DNA from: Neoceratodus forsteri
Taxonomy: Eukaryota > Chordata > Ceratodontiformes > Ceratodontidae
Assembly: GCA_016271365.2 (NCBI GenBank)
Contig: CM057453.1
Coordinates: forward strand, 503,709,001-503,773,000
Direction of reading: 5' to 3'
DNA length: 64,000 nucleotides
The stretch's first letter is position 1, and every line of letters starts with the position of its first letter. Below, in pieces: positions 10,251 through 20,756 of this stretch. The notes beneath the pieces are model-generated. The model was not told the origin of the DNA. It was given only the letters and a program-made list of their open reading frames with translations, and did not search any database. The translations under genes and the position numbers were made by a program.

Positions 10251-11150
10251 GACTTTAACCTAAGGACCAGACTACTAACAGAGACAGTGCAGCATCTTAG
10301 GGTAAGCCTGAACAAATTCCTGTTTATCAAGAAAATCTCCAGGTACTCTGGCTAGTAGAGTGGGTGGGAATTCCTGTAAATTGGTACATTTGTACAGCAT
10401 ACTTACTCATCCCTGCTTATGAAGCAAGGGGAAGGTTGGACATAATGGACCTAGAGTCCCTTCTGAACTTACATTACTAGTTTAAATATGAAAGATGGTT
10501 ATCACTGGATCGTTAATCAAGCACTTCAAGTTTTATACTGATGCTAACTATGAGTCATAGCCACATTCAGTATAAATTTCTGTCAAGACTGTTTGGCATG
10601 AAACACGCTGCCAGTCTCTCATTACTTAAGGCTTGGCTCAAGCTGATGCACAAGTCAGTAGTCCATAAAAAAAAAAAACAGCTGAGGAAATTGCACCTAT
10701 TGTTAATTCCAACATTAGCGAGAGTTTTTTTTTTTAAATTCTTTATATTTCAATTTGTTCCCCCTGGATGCATCCATCTCCCCACCCACTCCTCTTGCCT
10801 CTGAGATAAACATCAAGACCTGCTTTGAGTCAGGTGCAATGAGGATGTGTTAAAAGTCACTCCCTGACCTTCACCCCCATGCAATTCAAGCACACTCCAA
10901 CATTCAAGAAAGCACAGACCCCCAGTTCTTACTCAAACCCAATGAAAGTGTCCTCAGTGCAAAATTTAATAAACAAAAGGCATTAAGCGTCGATGACATC
11001 CATTTTGGCACTATATGATATACAGTGATTTTTTTCTGATTTGTCTTTTAGTATTATAACTCTATAGGGCCCAGCAAATTTTTTCTCATGAAGTCTTTTT
11101 AGGCACTCTCGTCTTCAATGGGATACAACTGCCTACCCAGGTGGATTTCT
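10251..11150 (-). other. MANBA 3' untranslated region and flank
   Basis: Immediately downstream of the MANBA stop codon on the minus strand. The 3' UTR must begin here. A possible poly(A) signal ATTAAA on the minus strand lies at 10970-10965, about 180 bases after the stop, but the true end cannot be told. The rest has short A and T runs (10671-10680, 10726-10736) and no coding sequence that I recognise. Confidence 0.45.
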
Positions 11151-11375
11151 TTAGTAAATGTCCAGCAAAGAATGAACACTCAAGGATTTCGTCAGCTCTG
11201 CTGTGCTGGTGGGCTCCCAAGGGTAAAACATCACCACCTTTGTTTTCTGCAGCATGAGGAATCCGTTGTCATCAAACCGCCCGGCAATGTTGCCAACATC
11301 CAGCCAAACAAAAGGAGCGACACTTGTGCTCTGCACAGTGATGATGTACGTCTCGCCTTGCTGATTAACTGTGGC
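11151..11375 (-). CDS. MANBA: Beta-mannosidase, terminal coding exon
   Basis: The exon encodes 74 residues and a TAA stop (11153-11151). It contains VAPFVWLDVGNIAGRF, DDNGFLM, VMFYPWEPTS and the C-terminal SLLDIY. This matches the conserved C-terminus of vertebrate lysosomal beta-mannosidase, whose human form ends with near-identical blocks. The enzyme removes the terminal beta-mannose during N-glycan breakdown in lysosomes. A consensus splice acceptor (pyrimidine-rich TCCTTTAG) precedes the exon at 11376-11383, and the frame is open from the first base. The segment is the C-terminal beta-sandwich region, not the catalytic barrel. It has no stop or frameshift, unlike everything around it. Earlier exons should lie to the right, but I recognised none in this window. 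Retrocopy origin is unlikely because the intron boundary is kept. Confidence 0.93.
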   Translation of the reverse strand, partial: ATVNQQGETYIITVQSTSVAPFVWLDVGNIAGRFDDNGFLMLQKTKVVMFYPWEPTSTAELTKSLSVHSLLDIY

Positions 11376-11383
11376 CTAAAGGA
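11376..11383 (-). promoter_or_regulatory. MANBA: Splice acceptor of the MANBA last exon
   Basis: On the minus strand the exon is preceded by TCCTTTAG, with AG at 11377-11376. Its position agrees with where homology to beta-mannosidase begins and with the open frame. Confidence 0.8.
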
Positions 11384-11599
11384 AACAGATGTTATCAACA
11401 GTGAGCAGCTAAACATGTTCAGTTTACTCAACCCTTCTGCAGCAGCAGGAAGCCCCTTCCCCACCAGTTAAAACAGAAATGTATACTATATTCAACAGAA
11501 ACTGAAATGAATTTATGTGGTCTTTTGTAAGCAGTGACGGGGAGACACTTCCCTCATAATCATATAGTTTAATTAGTTCCAATTACTTGCATTAGATTT

Positions 11600-12050
11600 C
11601 AGCCCCACTACGTATTTATTTATTTAATCATTTTTTTAATCAGGAAGGCACACAGAGCCGAAAAACAACTTGTTTCCAGGTGTATCCTGGTGGCAAAACC
11701 AAAAACACAGGACAGGGAAACAACTCAGTACAGACATGTTTACAAACAATAATATAGATCATACAGTAATGGAAAAAGGAAACGAAACCTATTACAGACA
11801 GCACTGTCCGGAGTGTCATTTGTGCCTTATTAAATGTTACATGGTTATACAGGCTAGAATAGAACAGTGTGCATCTATGTTTAACAACAAAAGAAACAAA
11901 AACAAGCACTAGCCAATGCCAACCATGTTCACTAGCTACCATTTGCTGTCTGCTTGTTGAGCATAGATGGCGCAGCAGTTACGTATGCATTCAGAATGTA
12001 TGCTGTGACAGTGGGACTTGGTGCATACAGACACTTTCAACACTGCCTAT
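11600..12050 (-). mobile_element. LINE 3'-end fragment (low confidence)
   Basis: The plus strand shows an (ATTT)n-like run followed by TTAATCAGGAAGGCACACAG. The same layout (AT-rich tail, TTAACCAGGTAAGCACAC or GTAACCAAGAAAGGCACACT) recurs at 16071 and 27296. These look like 3' tails of minus-strand LINEs. No protein homology survives in this copy. Confidence 0.4.
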
Positions 12051-12242
12051 TATTTTAATTTCTCTGATGAAATGATGTTGAAATACGCATATAATCTTAT
12101 TGATGTTAACTACTGTGTGTTTTTAAACTTTTTATTAGGAACACAAAGACAAATTATAAGCAGAAAAAAGGAAAAAAGCATACATATATGTCATGTCACT
12201 CAACAATACAGTTCAAATCACTATAAAGTGTTACCTTAATGT

Positions 12243-12243
12243 G

Positions 12244-12287
<44 letters not shown>
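12243..12287. repeat. (TA)n microsatellite
   Basis: About 20 TA units with a single GT interruption near the left end. Confidence 0.95.
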
Positions 12288-12288
<1 letters not shown>

Positions 12289-12559
12289 TACAGTGTCTTA
12301 TGAGCTACAGCATATTATTCCTGGTTACGAAGGTGAGGGTGGGGGGTAATGACTCAGTTGCATTAGTACATTTAAACCCATTATACAGTGCTCAAATTCT
12401 CTGTCCCCTCCTGGATCGATGTGTGTACAGGTGACCAGTTTTGTTCAAATATGTATTTGCTCTCACTGTATAACATCCAGCATATAGTTTACCCAGGCTC
12501 TGAAAATGGGCAGCCTAGATACTGTCAGCAAGCATGTAGTCTTTGACAGGTACACTGGT

Positions 12560-13028
12560 CCTATGGCACCAAAGATAAATACCAAACGTTGACAGTGCTT
12601 GAGATGGAGTGTATTTCTGTCATGTTCCTTTAACTCTTTCACAATCCTGCAGCGCAGGCAACACAGGTGTTGCCAGGGGCTGTGGTGGGGATTTGTACCA
12701 AACCCCTCTTGTTTTAAAGCTGTCCCTTTAAGAGATCATTGCACTACATTGCATTGTCTACTTGTTGGCTGTCTTTCACAGGGAGGGTTAATAAGTAACA
12801 CCTGACCCCAATAAAGGGGAGGGTGAACAAGGGAGAAAAGGAGGTTTCATTTTCTGTTATGGGGAGACAACCCAAGACTGAACTGCAGGAAACTAAAGCT
12901 CTTTTGTTTTTTGTATGTTACCGAAAGTAAAGCAGTTTTCATTCAATTTAAACTGGTATGTGGAATGTTCTCTTTGTGGCTGTTCCCCAAGAAGCTCTCC
13001 GGTTCATTACCCTGTCACTGTGCCCCAG
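12560..13028 (+). other. LTR-like sequence (uncertain)
   Basis: This has the general composition of a retroelement LTR: an AATAAAGGGG stretch (about 12809), a purine-rich AGGGAGAAAAGGAGG run, and a T-rich end just before the CR1 at about 13030. No terminal TG/CA pair, second copy or primer site could be confirmed. Confidence 0.25.
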
Positions 13029-16000
13029 TGTAAAAGCAGAGCGGTGGAACCAAAAGCATGCGACAGGGGGTGGCAGAAGGATGCAGGGGGAACCAAACTG
13101 CCCACCCCCACAGGATAGTGAAGTCAACATGGAGGACCATAAAGTTATGGTATCGCCAGAGGAAACAAAATCTATAGAAGGGGGAACAGCAGATGACAGG
13201 AGGAAGGATAAACACAGGAGGCAAAAAGACAGCAGGGGGGATGATAAGTGGACAAATGACAGAACATGGAAGGGCATGTATACCAATGCCCACAGCCTAG
13301 GGAATAAAATCCCAGACACTGTGGCCTTGATAACAGAGGCTGATCTGGACATTGTAGCTACTACTAAGACGTGGTATACTGGAAACCATGACTGGGATTT
13401 AGCAGTACCAGGTTATACTCTGTTTAGAAGAGATGGGGGGTAAAAAGGAAGGGGGTGGCTCTTTACATCAGGGAGTGTATTAGGGCGACTGAGGTATAGG
13501 GAATGCAGAGGGGAGTAGAGGTACTTTGGGTCACCCTTGAGACAGGCAACAGAACTGCTGTTCACATGGGCATGATATACAGACCTCCAGCACAGGGGGA
13601 GGAGGCGGACAGGGTTCTAGTGGAATCCAGCCACACAATGGCGGCTAAAGGAGAGGTGCTAATGGTAGTGATTTCAAGCTGCCAGATGTGGATTGGAGCA
13701 TCTCAGCTGCTGCCTCAGCCAGGAGCAGGGACATTCTCTACTTTGTGCAAGGAGCAGGCCTCAGGCAGCTAGTGCTACAGCCCACCAAGGAGGGTGCAGT
13801 TTTGGACCTGGCACTCACCAATGGGGACAGAGCTGAGGAAGTCAGGGTGGGTGAACACGTGGGATCCAGTGATCATCGTACAGTGTGGTTCAGCATGAGT
13901 ACAGTGGCAGAGTCAAGCCACACAAATTCAAGGGTCCTGGATTTCAGGAGGGCGGTCTTTACTAAGATGGGGATATGTCTCAAGCCTGCCCTGGCAGGGA
14001 GGGACAAAAGGGGGGAGGAGTGGAGGAGCAGAAGGCCCATCCGAAAGGCGCTATAGTGGAGGTGACAAACCTTTGCATTAGGCAAGTAAACAAGGGCAAG
14101 AGAAAGAGAACACCACTATGGTTCTCAAAGGCAGTGGCCGGGAAGGTAAGGGCGAAAAGGTGGCTTTCAGTAAATACAAAGAACACAGTGGGCGGAGGAC
14201 AGGGCAGTGTATCTGGATAAACAGAAGGAGGCAGGGAAAGCAGTCAGGAGCGCAAAGGCACAGAGGAAAACACAGCACAGGCGGTAAAAGAGGAGACAAC
14301 ATTTTTTATAGGTACATTAGTGAAAGGAGAAAAAACAGGGGTGGGATAGTAAGGCTTAAAGGGGAAGAAGGAGAGTGTGTGGAAGGGAACCTGGAAAAAG
14401 CATCAATACTGAACAAATATTTTTGTTTTGTATTCACAGAAGAAGAAAATGAGGGACCACAGTTAGGCAACATAAACAAATATGGGAGAGAGATGGACAC
14501 CTGTCCATTTACGGAAGAGACAGTCCTAAAAGAACTCACAAAACTGAAAGTAGACAATGCAATGGGCCCAGATGGGATACATCCTAGAATATTAAGGGAA
14601 CTACAGGAGGTGCTGGTGGTACCACTGGCAGCCCTGTTTAATGAGTCACTCGATATGAGAGTGGTTCCGGAGGACTGGAGGAGGGCAGATGTAGTCCCTC
14701 TTCACAAAAGTGGCAGTAGAGAAGAGGCTGGAAATTACAGACCAGTCAGCCTCACCTCAACAGTGGGGAAGATTATGGAATCACTATTTAAACAAAGGAT
14801 TGTGGAACACCTTGAATCCAGTGGAGTATGGGATCCAAGACAGCATGGATTCACAGCAGGAAGGTCATGTCAAACAAATCTAATTGATTTCTTTGACTGC
14901 GTGACTAAGGTCGTGGATCAGGAGAATGTGATGGATGTGGCCTACCTGGATTTCAGTAAGGTCTTTGATACCGTTCCACATAGAAGATTTGTAAACAAGC
15001 TAGGCAGCCTGGGAGTGGGTCATAAGGTGGTAAACTGGGTGAGGAACTAGTTGAGTGACAGAAGACAGAGGGTCGTGGTAAATGGTGCTCAATATGAGGA
15101 AAGGATGGTGACCAGCAGGGTGCCACAGGGATCAGTCCTGGGCCCAGTCCTGTTTAATATCTTCATAAGTGACACTGCAGAGGGGCTGGAGGGGAAGGTG
15201 TGCCTCTTCGCAGATGACACTAAGATCTGCAACAGGGTGGCTACTCCGGAAGGGGTTGAAAAAATGAGGAGGGACTTAGATAAACTGGAGAAGTGGCTCA
15301 GAGTGTGGCAACTGAGATTTAATGTGAAAAAGTGCAAAATCATGCATTGGGGGTGCAAGAACCCAGGGGAGGATTACATGATGGTGGGGAGAAACTGATG
15401 GTCACCAAACAGGAAAGGGATTTGGGGGTAATCATATCTGATGACCTAAAGGTGTCCAAACAACATGCCAAGGCTGTGGGGAGAGCCAGTGGGATGCTGG
15501 GGTGCATAGGGAGAGGTATCACCAGCAGAAGGAAGGAGGTGGTGATGCCACTGTACAGATCATTGGTGAGGCCTCACTTGGAATACAGTGTCCAGTTCTG
15601 GAGGCCGCATCTCTGTAAGAATGTAGACAAGGTGGAGGCAGTTCAAAGAAGGGCAACAAAGATGGTGCCGGGCCTGCACCAAAAGTCATATGAGGAGAAA
15701 CTGGGAGACCTCAATATGTATATCCTGGAGGACAGGAGAGATATGATAGAAACCTACAAATATCTAAAAGGCATAAATAGGGTACTGGAGGGTAGCATCT
15801 TTCATAATAGGAGATGTCTAGGAATGAGGGGACATGACATAAGGTTGGAAGGGGATAGACTAAGGGGTAGCGTGAGAACGTATTTCTTCACAGAAAGGGT
15901 AGTGAATGCATGAAATAGACTCCCAGCAGAGTTGGTGGGGGCAAACACAGTGGGGGCATTCAAGAATGCATAGGACAAGCATAGGGGAACCCTAGCAATA

Positions 16001-16070
16001 GGAACGAGGAGGTAAAGCCAGAGATCAAGTAGGGTTTGCAGCTTTTACAGTAGGCAGGAAAAATAGGCAG
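13029..16070 (+). pseudogene. CR1 LINE ORF2 (CR1-1), nearly full length
   Basis: Apurinic-like endonuclease starts near 13280 (YTNAHSLGNKIPDTVAL, GMIYRPPAQGEE). Reverse transcriptase spans about 14540-15600, with NAMGPDGIHPRILREL, AGNYRPVSLTSTVGKIMESL, HGFTAGRSCQTNLIDF, VAYLDFSKVFDTVPH, RVPQGSVLGPVLFN and the FADD box (CLFADDTKIC). The CR1-type C-terminus follows (LEYSVQFWRPHLCKNVDKVE, VQRRATKM, IRLEGDRLRGSVRTYFFTERV). The ORF has a stop at about 13441, TAG at 15048-15050, a frameshift near 15400 and a TGA at about 15912. The 3' UTR is cut at about 16070 by a minus-strand LINE, so the terminal octamer repeat is missing. It would nick DNA and copy its own RNA at the nick. Confidence 0.9.
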
Positions 16071-16189
16071 ACTATTTATTTATTTGCTTTTGTTAACCAG
16101 GTAAGCACACTAGACAGCAACGTGCCTACTTTCAGGAGCGACCCGGGAGAGTTACAGGGTATCCATAAGACAACAATTACATGCAGGAG

Positions 16190-16715
16190 CCACATGCTCC
16201 AATAGTTTGGTTACATACAGGAACCACATGCTCCAACAGTTGGTAATACAATAGAGTTTACATCCAAGAGCCACATGCTGCAACAGTTGGTAATACAATA
16301 GAGTTTACATCCAGGAGCCACATGCTCCCAACAGTTGGTAATACAATAGAGTTTACATCCAGGAGCCACATGCTGCAACAGTTGGTAATACAATGGAGTT
16401 TACATACAGGAGCCACATGCTGCAACAGTTGGTAATACAATAGAGTTTACATCCAGGAGCCACATGCTGCAACAGTTGGTAATACAATAGAGTTTACATC
16501 CAGGAGCCACATGCTGCAACAGTTGGTAATACAATAGGGTTTACATCCAGGAGCCACATGCTCCCAACAGTTGGTAATACAATAGAGTTTACATCCAGGA
16601 GCCACATGCTGCAACAGTTGGTAATACAATAGAGTTTACATCCAGGAGCCACATGCTCCCAACAGTTGGTAATACAATAGGGTTTACATACAGGAGCAAA
16701 GAGCTCCGCCGTAGG
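16190..16715. repeat. 47/48-bp tandem minisatellite
   Basis: About eleven head-to-tail units, each containing TTGGTAATACAATAGAG, TTTACATCCAGGAGCCAC and ATGCTGCAACAG. Variant units have CTCCCAACAG (one base longer). Units are nearly identical. Frames open through the array on the minus strand (a repeated CITNCCSMWLLDVNSIVLPT peptide) are a by-product of repetition, not genes. Confidence 0.95.
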
Positions 16716-17189
16716 GTGATACAGAGGTAACAACAAATAACAATTTAGGAATTTAAGGCAAGAACAACAAGGCAGGTGTCAAACGATAAATGCCTCGCCA
16801 CCTGGAGCGGTAAGTGCCTGGGGAGGGTAGTCAGCAACAGAGATGTACGATGGGAGAGACTACATGCTGAGGGGGGCAGGTGGGAGCTTAACACAGGCAG
16901 GTGGATGTGGTTTTTAGGTAGTTCCATAAGGAGGATTTGAAGTTTCAAGCAGGAATTAGGAGTTACACAAGAAACTCTAGTAGCTTGTATTTTCCAGCCT
17001 TGTGATTGAACAAGGACTTCAAAGACAAAAGGAGGAGCAAGAGAAAGGATGGACAGAATTAGGCAGGAGATTCAGTATTCTGATGCTGTGATAGGTGGAG
17101 GAGGGGCACGCCTCCAAAATCCCTCTCATAGTTCGGAACTTTACCAATATGTTTGCATGCTTTGCAAGCAAACATAAAAAAACAGTTAA

Positions 17190-17640
17190 AGAGCTGCCCG
17201 GTGGCACTCAGAGTTAAGGCCCTGGACGCCACACCTTGCGCCATGCCGGCGATCCAGGTTCAGGAACGAGCTCTGGCCACTGGGGGTTGGCAGGGGGAGA
17301 GAGGATTGAGCGTCCAGAGGACTGCTCTCCTCTCTCGGGGGGAGGGAGACTAATCATTCTGCTCACTGACTGCCCTCTGGTGGTAGCAGGAGGGCAGTAC
17401 AGGTCGGGAAACTTGGAGTCGATGTTTCTGTGTTGGTGGGGGGCAGGCAAAACGGAGGAAAATCGAGCCTGGCGGGTTCAATGATGGTCCGCGGCTCCCA
17501 GGAGTGGTCCCGGATTCTGGAACCACTGTGGCTGCCTAGCACGGGAAGCTGCGGGACTGGAGAGAGAGTCCCTCCATCTGGAGGGCTGCAGCCACCTGCC
17601 AGGGCTCGGGGCGGCAAAAATGTATATAAAAAAAAAACAG
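17190..17640 (+). mobile_element. Long tRNA-like SINE (family member 1)
   Basis: The head GCTGCCCGGTGGCACTCAGA and a B-box-like AGGTTCAGGAACGAG near 17260 suggest pol III origin. A body of about 350 bp follows, with CTGCTCTCCTCTCTC, ending in a poly(A) run at 17627-17637. Imperfect flanking duplication AAACAGTTAAAGA / AAACAGGCAAAGA supports a retroposed unit. It resembles the element at 63300-63870. Confidence 0.6.
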
Positions 17641-18081
17641 GCAAAGATTAAACTGCCCTGCTAGTATAGCTGACAGGTGCAGCTGTGGACATGGTGGGAT
17701 ATGAACAGTTTCTTTACATTACAGGCAGACTCTGCACCTCTAATTTTGTGGGTAAGGTTGTTCCACATGTTTGGGAGTCAGTAAGCAAAGGAAATCTGTC
17801 CTAACCTATAGATTCTGCAGCACCTAGGCTTCTGCAGGCACCTGACTTTGTGGGCTCTGAGGACGTATGTGGAGTGCATAAGTTTATCCATTGGCAGGAA
17901 TAATTTATCAAATATACTGAATGCTATCCACAGAGGTAGAGGCTGCAGTGTACTGTGACTCACAAGAACTGGCTTTATTTGTTTGTAAATGATATGACCA
18001 AATGATGCAGTAATCATAAAGATGTCTTTTAGTGTCATGGGAGAGTTCCAGCACATTCCTGGTCAGAGCATTGGTACTTGT

Positions 18082-18295
18082 AGAGGCAGTGTGGTCTAGA
18101 AGTTACAGCACTGACTTGGGAACTGGGAGATCAACAGATCAAACCCAGTCAAAGCCAAAACCATACTCTGTGACCATGAGCAAGCCACTCGGTGCTCCAC
18201 TCCCCTCAGCAGTGGAAATGGGCAGAAGTAGGACTCCACTGCAAATGAGATGTTGATACTAAGTGGGGCTATCCTGATTAAATTGTAAAATAAAA
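18082..18295 (+). mobile_element. MIR/CORE-like tRNA SINE
   Basis: The start AGGCAGTGTGGTCTAGAAG with AACAGATCAAACCCAG gives A- and B-box-like blocks. TGTGACCATGAGCAAGCCAC follows, the hallmark of MIR-type cores (compare TGTGACCTTGGGCAAGT). It ends in an A-rich tail at 18284-18297. Old and diverged. Confidence 0.6.
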
Positions 18296-18984
18296 ATCAC
18301 ATTCACTTCAACGATTGAATATGGGGGAAGATACTGCAGGCATCTTGTTTCAGTGGAATGTGATTGACAGTACCGCAGGTAAACGGCACTTCAAATAGTT
18401 TGAAAAACTGATAGACATTTTATGGGGTCACAAAAGTTACACAGCTATCAACTTTTAATCCAAGTACCACTGATACTGAGAGGCATCAATCTGAGCCAAG
18501 TAGAAGCAGAACCCCACTAGAAATGAGATACGGCATCTTAGCTAAGCCATCATGCTTAAAGAGCACTTTGGGATGCAGTGTGTGAACTGTGCTTTATGAT
18601 ATATGCAGATAGCCTTTGGAGCGCCTTTCTGGGTTGTATGTGGCTAATTTATGACATAAATGTTAATTTTGTATTATTCTTCAGTCCAAGCACTATCAGT
18701 AGTTAATTATAGTAGCAAGGGTACTGAGATGTTCCAAAGTTTAAATAGCTAGAAATGAACTACATGTACAAGAGTTGGCTGCAGCCCACAGAAAATTATT
18801 TTTCATTGGAGCTATCTGTGGTTTAGACTGCAACTGTGTGGTATGTGTTTGTCCCAAGAACTGACAGGAGTAATAATTTAATTTCTAATGGCGTCCTTTT
18901 CTGGAGGCTCAGGGCCCCTTATAACAGAGTGAGATAACACAATACATAACTAAAATGCAAACATATTCGAAAAAATCAGACAGT
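18296..18984. other. No gene recognised
   Basis: Possible scraps of the same SINE family, for example GAGAGGCATCAATCTGAGCC with AACCCCACTAGAAATGAGAT near 18480-18530, echoing 18235-18260. No coding signal. Confidence 0.5.
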
Positions 18985-20756
18985 TTAAAAGCAAATAAAA
19001 TCTGAGCTGGGATGGTAACCAATATAGAGTATACATTTCTCTCCAAAGGCTTGACTAAATAGATGCACCTTTAAACCCCTCTTAAAGGCCTCAGCCATGG
19101 GGGGCTCTCTAAGGGCCATTGGGATAGAGTTCCAAAGAACAGGGCTAGCCACCTTGAAGGCCCGGTCACCCAATGTTTTTAACCTGGTCCTAAGCACCAC
19201 CAAAGTACCCATTTCAGTGGAGCAAAGACAGAACAGCAGCAAATGAGGATGCAAGAGATCCGACAGGTAGCCAGGCCCCAACCCATGAAGGGCCTTTTAA
19301 ATTAGTAAACCAACTTTAAAGGAGATACATCACTTTACTGGCAGTCAGTGTAGTTCCCTCAGCACTGGGGAGACATGACACATCCTGGAAAGGCCAGTCA
19401 GTAACCTGGCCGCTGCATTATGCACTAGCTGCAGGGGCCATAGAGTGCCTCCACTGACCCCAAGGTATAGAGCACTGCAGTAGTCAAGCTAAGATGTCAC
19501 AAATACGTGTACCAGAGTTGCTAGTTCTCCACGGGAAGATAAGGTATCTAATACCACTGATGCCCCTGAGATGGTAAAAGCCCCTCTGGACTACTGCTGA
19601 CACCAGAGCCTAAAGACTCAGTCCTTCATCCAGAATGACTCCCAGATTTCTTACCTTTTTGGCAGCCATAAGCCTAGATGAGCCAAGCTGAAGCCCAGGA
19701 GTGAGAAGAAATTCTTCAACAGAATCCTCTGTGTCCTCTCCCTGACAGAGCACTCAAACCAGCAGATGACTTTGCCAGTGAGTCCTATGTACTCCCTCAA
19801 CCAATCCAGCAACAGCCCAAGGTCTACAGTGTCAAAAACAGAGGAGAGACTGAGGAGGGCGAGAATAGACTGCTCTCCTCTATCCCTCGTCCTGAGAAGG
19901 TCATTATGTATCCTGACTACTGCAGTTTCAGTGCTATGCTTAGACCTAAAGTCAGACTGAAGAGACTCATAGATCTCAAAGGCTATGAGTTGTGCCTCGA
20001 GCTGCAATGCAACTACTTTCTCTATAACCTTGCCCAAAAGGGCAGGTTACAGAATGGTTAATAATTCGCTAGGATGTCAGAGTCCAAAGATGGATTTTCA
20101 GAAAAGGCCTCACCAATGCATCCTTCAGTGCAGCTGTGAAGACTCCCTCCAACAAGGAGCACTGATCAATCCCAGAAAACACTGGACCCAGATGCCTGAC
20201 ACAGCTCATCAGTAGTCTTGCCAGGCCTGGGTTCAGTTCACAAAATATTGATCACAGCTCAGAAATTACCCCACTTACCTCTTCCATCGTCACTGGTCTA
20301 AACTTGCCCCACAACAGCTGAGTGCATCTGTGGTGTGTAGGCTCACCCTGCAGGGTTGTCAAAGCTAACTCGGGGAGGTCCAGCCTTTAAACCTAAAGCC
20401 AGACTGAACAGACTCACAGATCTCAAAGGCTATGAGTAGTGCCTCGAGCTGCAATGCAACTACTTTCTCTATGACCTTGCTCAAAAAGGGCAGGTTAGAT
20501 ACCAGTCGATAATTCGCCAGGATGTCTGGGTCCAAAGATGGCTTTTTCAGAAGAGGCCTCACTGGTGAATCTTTCAGTACAGCTGAGAAGACCCCCTCCG
20601 ACAAGGAGTACTGCATAATCCCAGAAACTGTGGGCCCAGATGCCTGATGCAGCTCATCAGTAGCCTTGTCAAGCCTGGGTCCAGTTCACATAATATTTGT
20701 CTCAGAGGCTTGATAAAAGAAAAGGACTCCCTCAGGACCTGGGTCATATCAGAAAC
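18985..20756 (-). pseudogene. L2-clade LINE, reverse transcriptase and C-terminus
   Basis: On the minus strand the RT N-terminal region is at about 20616-20390 (VRPLLKKPSLDPDILANYR, VSNLPFLSKVIEKVVALQLE) and again, in a second copy, at about 20230-19940. It continues at 20037-19651 (STETAVVRIHNDLL, SVFDTVDLGLLLDWL). The C-terminus at 19281-18985 reads TRLKTLGDRAFKVASPVLWN, then FKRGLKVHLFSQAF, the L2 signature. Several frameshifts. Its 5' part continues beyond the inserted LINE, at 23738-25570. Confidence 0.85.
19942..20690 (-). repeat. Duplicated L2 segment
   Basis: 19942-20235 and 20389-20690 are homologous direct copies of the same RT N-terminal part of L2 (both include TGCCTCGAGCTGCAATGCAA). 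They differ by scattered substitutions. Either a local duplication or two L2 copies brought together. Confidence 0.75.

Larger units (their letters stand above)
16071..18060 (-). mobile_element. Minus-strand LINE 3' part, interrupted by a SINE
   Basis: An (ATTT)n-rich tail at 16071-16090 marks the 3' end on the minus strand. At 18056-17640 the minus strand encodes CRIYRLGQISFAY, a stop, then LPNMWNNLTHKIRG, a LINE C-terminal pattern (LP.MWN.L). A SINE separates these parts at about 17190-17640. The 3' UTR contains the 47-bp minisatellite. It lies in the 3' UTR of CR1-1, so it is younger than CR1-1. Clade is not resolved. Confidence 0.6.

Noticed and set aside
11118..11471. Plus-strand frame of 117 codons
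   Set aside because: Shadow of the MANBA exon on the opposite strand.
16211..16736. Repeated minus-strand frames with a recurring CITNCC..MWLLDVN peptide; possible repeat protein or CRISPR-like array
   Set aside because: They are translations of the 47-bp minisatellite. Units are contiguous without unique spacers, so not CRISPR, and there is no start, splice or homology evidence.
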